Assembly (NCBI GenBank): GCA_026545765.1
Contig: CM048839.1
Location: 49,832,677-49,896,676, forward strand
DNA from: Plantago major
Lineage: Eukaryota > Streptophyta > Magnoliopsida > Lamiales > Plantaginaceae
DNA length: 64,000 nucleotides
Direction of reading: 5' to 3'
Each line of letters starts with the position of its first letter. Positions within the stretch are counted from its first letter, which is position 1. The notes beneath the pieces are model-generated. The model made no database searches, was not told the DNA's origin, and saw only the letters and a list, made by a program, of their open reading frames with translations. This document shows, in pieces, positions 58,173 to 64,000 of this stretch. Made by a program: the position numbers and the translations under genes.

Positions 58173-59718
58173 ATGGAAGTTGCAAACTCAAGTGTCTACA
58201 GGCCACCTATGCTTGATGGATCGAACTACCACTACTGGAAAATCAGGATGAGGACATACATCAAGTCCATTGAAGGTCGAGCTTGGAGATCTGTTCTAGA
58301 AGGATTTGTCTGGCCTACTGAAGGACCTGATGCTGATGGAGATATTGTTCCCATACCTGAAGAACGCTTCACTGCAGGTGACTTTCTTTTAAGCTCTTAC
58401 AATGAAAAAGCTTTAAATGCCATTTTTGGACATGTTGATGCTCATATGTTTAAAATCATTCAAAATTGCACTACTGCTAAACAAGCTTGGGACTTACTTC
58501 AGAATCATTGTGAAGGTGATAATAGTGTCAAACAAACTAAACTTCGAATGCTTTGGTCAAAATTTGAAAATCTGAGAATGGAAGAAGCTGAAACCATTGA
58601 TTCTTATTTTGAAAAGCTTTTGACTTTGTCTAATGATGTTCAACTTCTTGGTGATGCTATTTCCAACAAGCAACTGATTTCTAAAGCCATTCGATCTCTC
58701 TCTCCAAAATTTGACACTAAAGTTACTATTTTGGAAGACACTCACAATCTAGCTACTATGGATTTTCATACCTTGATGAACAATTTGAAAAATTTTGAGA
58801 TAATTGATAACGAAAGAAAAGGTACGAAAATCCTTAGTATGTCCTTCACTCTAAATCTAAAGCTAAAGTTCTTGTCTGAAAGCAGTAGTGATGATTCTAA
58901 TGACATGACTGAAGAAGCCTACAATGACTTGGTTAGGAAAATTGAGAAACTTAGATTCAGGAAGAATTCTAATAGAGGCTCTTCGAGCAACTCAAAAGGA
59001 ACTAGAAATTTCAAAAAGAAAACTGGTGTGTCAAACTCTAGCCCTAGTCTTAGTAAACTTAGTAAAGTTAGATGTTTTGAATGTCAAGGATGGGGGCATT
59101 ATCAGAATGAATGTGCTAACACTCTTGAAAGAGAAAAAGACTATGCTTGCTTGTCTCAGTGATGTTTCAGATGACGAACAGGAAGATGATGATCCAGAAG
59201 TTCATGCCAAAGCCCTATTTGCTGTTCTGAACAATGTTGAGAAACAATGTTGGTCTAACATTGATAGTCCAACATTGACAAAAGAAGTCTTTTTCGACTA
59301 TGATGATTCTCAAAACCGTGAAACACTTTTCTGGACTAACCCTGAGGAATCAGTTTCTACTAATGTTTTGTGTCTACATGGTTCAGTTGATCTATCTGCA
59401 GATTATCACTGGGAAGAGCTGAAACTGATGAATGAAAACAATGTTGAGTCAACATTGACATCAACATTTTCTGTTTTCAAAACTGTCTCTTCTGATGTCT
59501 CTATCCAGAAAGGCACTGTACCCAAGAATAAACAGGTTGTTGCAGTCTTGAGCAAAGTTAAAGACACTACTCACGAGAAAGCGTCATCGAACGAAAAGGT
59601 GTCTAAACCAAGAACTCCATTTGGTGTACAAGGAGAAATTGTCAATGCCGACAATGATGACCTGACATTGAGCTCAACATCACAGGCGGAAATTCCATCG
59701 GCGGTACCCATAAGATGA
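58173..59718 (+). pseudogene. Copia family B gag with zinc knuckle, one frameshift
   Basis: The ATG at 58173 gives MEVANSSVYRPPMLDGSNY, the normal copia gag start. The UBN2-type core follows (AKQAWDLLQNHCEG, LRMLWSKFENLRM, SYFEKLLTLSND) and a CCHC knuckle CFECQGWGHYQNEC lies near residue 310. The frame stops at 59162. A one-base shift near 59120-59130 joins it to 58924-59718, whose second part continues the gag C-terminus (ACLSDVSDDEQEDDDPEVH) with acidic and Ser-rich sequence. The end at 59718 lies close to the deletion joint with the reverse transcriptase remnant. It could still encode a truncated gag. Confidence 0.88.
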
Positions 59719-59727
59719 GCATGATAG

Positions 59728-60457
59728 GTGAACCCAAAGACTCCTATGGCTAATGGTCTTATGCTCAGAGAATCGATGTTGGAGATGATGTTGACCTAAC
59801 ATTATCTGAACAATGACTCATGACCTTCTATATCTATCAACCAGCATACCTCACATCATGTTTTATGTGTGTGTTTGTGCCAGGTATCAGTCTAACCCTA
59901 AAATCCCACACCTGATTGTTCTTAAAAGATTTTTCATATATATATAAAGAACTGTTAATCTTAGATTATGGTATGCATGTGATACAAACACTAATCTAGT
60001 GGGATTTAGTGATTCGATCAATGGTGTTCTAGATGATAGAAAATACACTAGTGGAGGTTGCTTTTATCTTGATTCTAATTTAATGTCATGGTATTTCAAG
60101 AAACAGAACAATGTGTCACTCTCATATGTTGAATCTGAACATGTAACATCTGGGAGTTGTGTTACTCAATTGATATGGGTGAAAAATATGATGCATGACT
60201 TTGGTCTTCAATGTGATACCTTGTTGATGTTCTGTGATGACCTTAGTGCCATAAATAATTTTAAGAAGCCTGTTTTGCACTCACGCACGAAACACGTAGA
60301 CATTAGGTATAATTTTCTTATGGATATGGTCAATCTGCAAGTAATAGTCATACAACACTTAGATACAACCAATCAACTTGCAGATATTGTTACCAAGCCT
60401 TTGAATTGTGAGAGATTCTTCAGTCTGAGGAGATCTCTTGATTTGTGCTCTTTGTGA
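59728..60457 (+). pseudogene. Copia family B reverse transcriptase tail and RNase H remnant
   Basis: From 59728, scattered frames resemble the end of copia reverse transcriptase (VNPKTPMANGL; IPHIMFYVCVCARYQSNPK; LKRFF). From 59951 to 60457 one frame holds RNase H: LRLWYACDTNTNLVGFSDS, YTSGGCFYL, MSWYFKKQNNVSLS, MFCDDLSAI, HSRTKHVDIRYNFLMD and NQLADIVTKPL. The deletion joint is between 59718 and 59728, removing protease, integrase and most of the polymerase. The RNase H keeps several expected residues but has no polymerase to work with. Confidence 0.85.
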
Positions 60458-60824
60458 TCTTCGATGTTGAAACCAGTGTTGACTCAACATCACAGTCAAC
60501 ACTGGCTGCAGAAAAGTGATGTGTTTTTTGTTGCCTTTTGATTTTCTTTATTTTCTTTATTTTTTTTTTGTGTGTGTCTATGTGCTTTCTGTGCTTCTGT
60601 ACTGGTCTATGGCTGTTCCTGCTTTGTAGCTTACAGTGGTGATGCTTAGGGTTTGAAAGGCTATTTGAAACCAAGGTTGAAAGGGATCGAGTCTCCTGTG
60701 TGTTTGCTTTATGTAAAACCCACTTTTGCTGCTTTTTGGCTATTTTTACTCGTACCTTGACTCACTCTTGATGTTTCCTCCTGTCCTTTATGCTTAATAA
60801 ATCTAATGAATTATGATAAAAAAG

Positions 60825-60970
60825 GGCTCGAAGTGTTTCCGTCGAGGATCATGTTGGGCAGGTTTCAAATACTATCCAGATATCGACGTGGCCAATGTGT
60901 CATATGCCGTGAGGGTTGATGGCCTGTACTGGAAACCGACACGCACAAAAGTGCCGATTCTCGTAATCTT
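60825..60970 (+). other. Conserved short module, copia copy
   Basis: It contains ATACTATCCA, ATATCGACGTGGCC, GTGAGGGTTGATGGC and CACGCACAAAAGTGC in the order seen in the gypsy copies, with a frame giving GFKYYPDIDVANVSY and VRVDGLYWKPTRTKV. Confidence 0.5.
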
Positions 60971-62053
60971 TGGTTCACTTTCGAGTACCAAATTACCCAA
61001 TGTGGTCAAATGAGTGATTTTATGCCATGAGGCGTGTGTTTGCCTAACTCGCATACCCGGCTTTGGAGCGGATTCATACGTGTTCCAATTATTTGACATG
61101 GTTCACGGTCTCATGGTCACCCCCACTCAAACTTATGCTAATTGTTCAATTTACTTCTTGAGGCAATGTTGAGTGTGTTTCTTTGGTATTCCTTTATCTC
61201 TCTGTCTTTGCCTGCAGCATCAGTGGTGTTAATCGAATCTGCACATTTTGAGACTTGGTTTCCTGGATGACTTACATTAAGAGTGGTCTGATTTCCCGAT
61301 GTTGTCATCAATGTTGAGTCAACATGCTGGTCATCATTGACTGTCCTTGGAGTACTTTCTGACTTATATTTGCTCTTTTTTATATGTGCTTCTCTATCGA
61401 CCTTTCTGTGTTTTTGGGTTTGAGGGAGTAGGTCGAGGTGTTTGGTCTAAGGTGTTTCATTGGGGTTTGGGGTTTTGCTTTCTGTTCTTGCATTTCAAGT
61501 CATTATTTAAGATCAAGATTTTTAGTGTCAACCTCCTAGGGTTTATCTGCTTATCTAATTACTATGACTTGACGGATAAGCTTTTTACTTGCAACTTTAA
61601 TCTTTTATTAACAGTTGTGCACAGTTTCTGTAGCATTGACATATATTTGCAGGATCTTTTAAGGCAAACCCAACAACACCCATCATGACCATCCACTCTT
61701 ATCCTAACACTGCTCTTCAGCTAATCCAACCTCTATTCCTGATTACTGCCCTCCAGCCGATCCAAATTCTCTTCCTGCTTCTGCTATCACCTTGGCTGCC
61801 AGTGTTGAACTCAATGTTTTCAACATCATTCTCCAACATTGCACAGTTCTTATTGCAGGTCCTAGTCCACAACTCATTGCATGTCTTCTTGTCTCCTTCT
61901 GTGAACTTGGTTGAATAATCTGAGAGATATCTTTCTTCTCAAAAAAGGGGGAGAAGAGAAGAGATTGAACAAAAAGCTAACATACTTTATTTTGTTATAT
62001 TGCTCTCGTCTAATGTTGAGGGGGAGTTCTGTAGTTTCATGCCTGTTATATTT

Positions 62054-62165
62054 GTTTGTTTCTAACAAGTTTGTTCAGGTGTGTTTTTGTTGTTTGTTTC
62101 TAACAAGTTTGTTCAGGTGTGTTTTTGTTGTTTGTTTCTAACAAGTTTGTTCAGGTGTGTTTTTG
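62054..62165. repeat. 38-bp tandem repeat, three copies
   Basis: The unit contains TCTAACAAGTTTGTTCAGGT; starts of this block are at 62061, 62099 and 62137. The unit length is not a multiple of three. Confidence 0.9.
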
Positions 62166-62762
62166 TGAAGAAAGACAAAGGGGGAGATTGAATAGTGCAG
62201 TGTTGACTGCAATGTTGTGTCAACATTGCAGACGACTTTGTTTACTGCACTTATACTGCGATTCTACGCAAGTTTGTCTTTATTCACTAACTACTGAGTG
62301 CAGGAATTGTCAAAAGAAGTATGATATGATGCCCATGATGAGTTAAAAGGAGATGAGTAGACAAAGACATAAGAGGCAATTTGAAAGTGCATATTTACAG
62401 CAATGTTGAGTTCTGTGTTGACTCAACATTGTCCATTAGCATTGATCGATTGCACTTTATCTTTCAGATCCCAACAAAGGATTCCTCTTGACTTGTTTAA
62501 ATCCTACTTGTTCGATTTGACTAACAAACTGGTTTTAGGTTGTGTGAAGAAAGATCAGAATTAAGGGGGAGATTGAAAGTGCGATTTAGTGCACTTTGTT
62601 TAGTAATTCAACCTTTCTTTGTAACATAACCGGTTCAATGTTTGTAGTTGTTTTTCTATGAATATTTTGTAGGATATATCAAGTTGGGCTCAAACATGCT
62701 TATTGGATCAAAAGGAATCAATGAGCCCAAAGGAATGCTATTGCTTGATGAAAGACTAAGAT

Positions 62763-62774
62763 TAAGGGGGAGAT
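62763..62774 (+). other. Polypurine tract before the 3' LTR
   Basis: TAAGGGGGAGAT directly precedes the LTR start TGAAAATGC. Similar tracts lie at 61946, 62021, 62176 and 62562. Confidence 0.85.
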
Positions 62775-63667
62775 TGAAAATGCAAGTTGCACTTGATTAG
62801 TTAATCTTATCTTTCATGATTCAGTTCAATGTTTGTGTTTGTTGTTGTTGTTTGTGAACTGCAGGATTTCAATGTTGTGCAACATTGCGAAATAGTGCCA
62901 ATACAATGTTGGAACAACATTACGGACAACAGCAGACAACATAGAAACAAGCAGGCCAATTGGATTGATGACTTGGACTGGAAGCAATCAATTCGAATTT
63001 CTGCAGGAATAAGGAAAGAGTTTGAGTTGCTTTGGACATAAGGAATGCAATCTAAAGAGAGAATCTTTCAAGAATATTGTTGAAGAAAGCAAGAAGGAAA
63101 TATATTGTTGAAGACACTAATATGGGAATTTCCTTCTAGCTGATTATTGAAGAAAACAAGAACATGGAAAATTGCCTTTGCTGAGATCCTATTGCCTTTC
63201 GACTTAGATGGGAGCTGTCGATATCTCAAGTATATATACAAGGATTCAGCCGAGCAATCATTGAGCCTTTCTTGATGATCAATCGAGATTTTATTAAAAG
63301 AGTTTAGGCTTCTTGTTTTCTGCTAGCTTTAGAGTTTGTCTAAGAGTATTCATTGTTGGAATAACTCTTTAAAACATCGACCTAGAATAGCTTTTACTGT
63401 TGGTTCTTCTAGGGCTAGTTTTGGTTGTTTAATCAATCGTCTGTGATTGTATTAAACCCACTTGATTAGATCTACTTTTCCCTCGGTAGATATTTTCCTC
63501 ACGGCCTTTAATATATTTTCTATATATTGGCTTGGTAATAGAAGTTTCATTCTTATTCATCCGCTGTCATCTGTTTGCTATGTTGAAGACAATGTTGAAC
63601 AACATTGTTGGCAACATTGTCTATTGATCTTGTTTCAAGTACCAATCTGGGATCCTAAGTTCTAACA
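62775..63667 (+). repeat. Copia family B 3' LTR (893 bp)
   Basis: It is nearly identical to 57221-58117, with most differences as single bases and one cluster around 63480-63520. The end is CTAACA followed by AAAAC. Confidence 0.93.
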
Positions 63668-64000
63668 AAAACCATTTTCTTCCTTGGTGTGTTCCTAGGT
63701 GCTCCATTTGGTGCTTTCAGATACCTGTCAGATTTCTGAGTCTTCTTTCTAGCAAACTTAGATTTCCTAGCCAGATTTCTTCTAGCCCTGGCATTCAGAT
63801 TTTCAGTGGTTTGATTTATATTCCACTTCTGATAATTGCTGTGAGCAATTCTAGCCTTTAACCATCGTTCTTGCTCTTGTTTGTATTCGTGAGCAATTTG
63901 TTTCCCGATGGCTTTATAGCCAATACCATTCCGAGCACCTAAAGCTGTCTGAGATCTCTCTTCAGCAGCTTTGCTAGTCTCTAGATGATCAATTTTCTTC
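63668..64000 (-). pseudogene. Gag C-terminal part of the family A element, beyond the insertion
   Basis: The minus strand has an open frame with IDHLETSKAAEERSQTALGA and a basic segment ARARRNLARKSKFARKK, then joins at 63668 to the sequence at 57220 across the family B element. It reaches the window edge. It is open as far as visible, but the element as a whole is broken. Confidence 0.7.

Larger units (their letters stand above)
60458..62762 (+). other. Non-coding 3' region of family B element
   Basis: It contains a copy of the RVDG module (60825-60970), many CAATGTTG/CAACATTG motifs, a 38-bp tandem repeat (62054-62165) and several GGGGGAG tracts. Relatives carry an accessory ORF here; only unrecognisable fragments remain (for example 61685-61918). 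Confidence 0.7.
57216..63672 (+). mobile_element. Copia family B element, internally deleted, with AAAAC target duplication
   Basis: It has 5' LTR 57221-58117, PBS, gag, a remnant of reverse transcriptase and RNase H, 2.3 kb of non-coding DNA with several polypurine tracts, and 3' LTR 62775-63667. AAAAC flanks it at 57216-57220 and 63668-63672. It lies in the gag-pol frame of the family A element. The LTRs differ at roughly two dozen positions in 893 bases by eye, so it is young compared with the rest. Protease, integrase and most of the reverse transcriptase are absent. Confidence 0.93.
45541..64000 (-). mobile_element. Copia family A element with accessory spliced gene; 5' end beyond window; interrupted by a family B element
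   Basis: On the minus strand: end of gag (63668-64000), interruption by another copia element (57221-63667), protease, integrase, reverse transcriptase and RNase H (57220-53684), an accessory gene with its own TATA box and introns (52927-47791), polypurine tract and 3' LTR (47150-45541). The 5' LTR is outside the window. It inserted into another LTR of its own family (44634-45540). Confidence 0.88.

Overview
The window is nuclear DNA of a flowering plant, most likely a eudicot. It is AT-rich, has GT-AG introns and TATA boxes, and is packed with LTR retrotransposons plus Stowaway-type MITEs, a Cassandra-like TRIM and one plant-specific mini zinc finger gene. I see no bacterial, organellar or viral gene set. 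Nearly all long reading frames belong to Ty1/copia or Ty3/gypsy elements. The only convincing host gene is a small MIF-like zinc finger gene (27637-27882, minus).

Layout. 1-3390: 5' end of a minus-strand copia element (family A: LTR, PBS, broken gag), abutting half of a Stowaway MITE. 4017-4861: solo LTR of copia family B with a TTTTT duplication. 6326-7446: broken Harbinger-ORF1-like (Myb/NAM-associated) gene. About 7750-20749: a large Tat-lineage gypsy element on the minus strand (LTR, PBS, gag, PR-RT-RNaseH, second RNaseH, integrase), broken by stops and frameshifts and lacking its 3' LTR. Its 3' part holds a cassette of up to three transcription units in antisense to pol, each with its own TATA box. 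20795-22179: solo gypsy LTR with a CTCTG duplication. 22311-22551: complete Stowaway MITE. About 25905-26560: Cassandra-like TRIM with 5S rRNA-like LTRs. 27637-27882: MIF gene.

28303-64000 is a deep nest. Copia LTR relic, three successive gypsy LTR starts, a plus-strand copia LTR, two minus-strand copia LTRs and finally a family B copia element each interrupt the previous one. A gypsy element (37032-44482) carrying only gag and protease, and a copia relic (31607-34370), sit as side insertions.

How genes work together. The minus-strand family A element (45541 to beyond 64000) encodes gag-pol and, downstream, a separate gene with its own TATA box and four small phase-0 introns that would encode a protein of about 1,400 residues, unlike any retroelement enzyme I know. 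The Tat element carries an analogous accessory gene in antisense, also intron-containing, plus a second unknown 126-aa gene and a third apparently non-coding unit. These host-like accessory transcription units inside retrotransposons are the most interesting content. Three non-autonomous elements would depend on proteins made elsewhere: the gag-PR gypsy element, the pol-deleted family B element and the TRIM. Most protein frames are damaged, so almost everything here is decaying.
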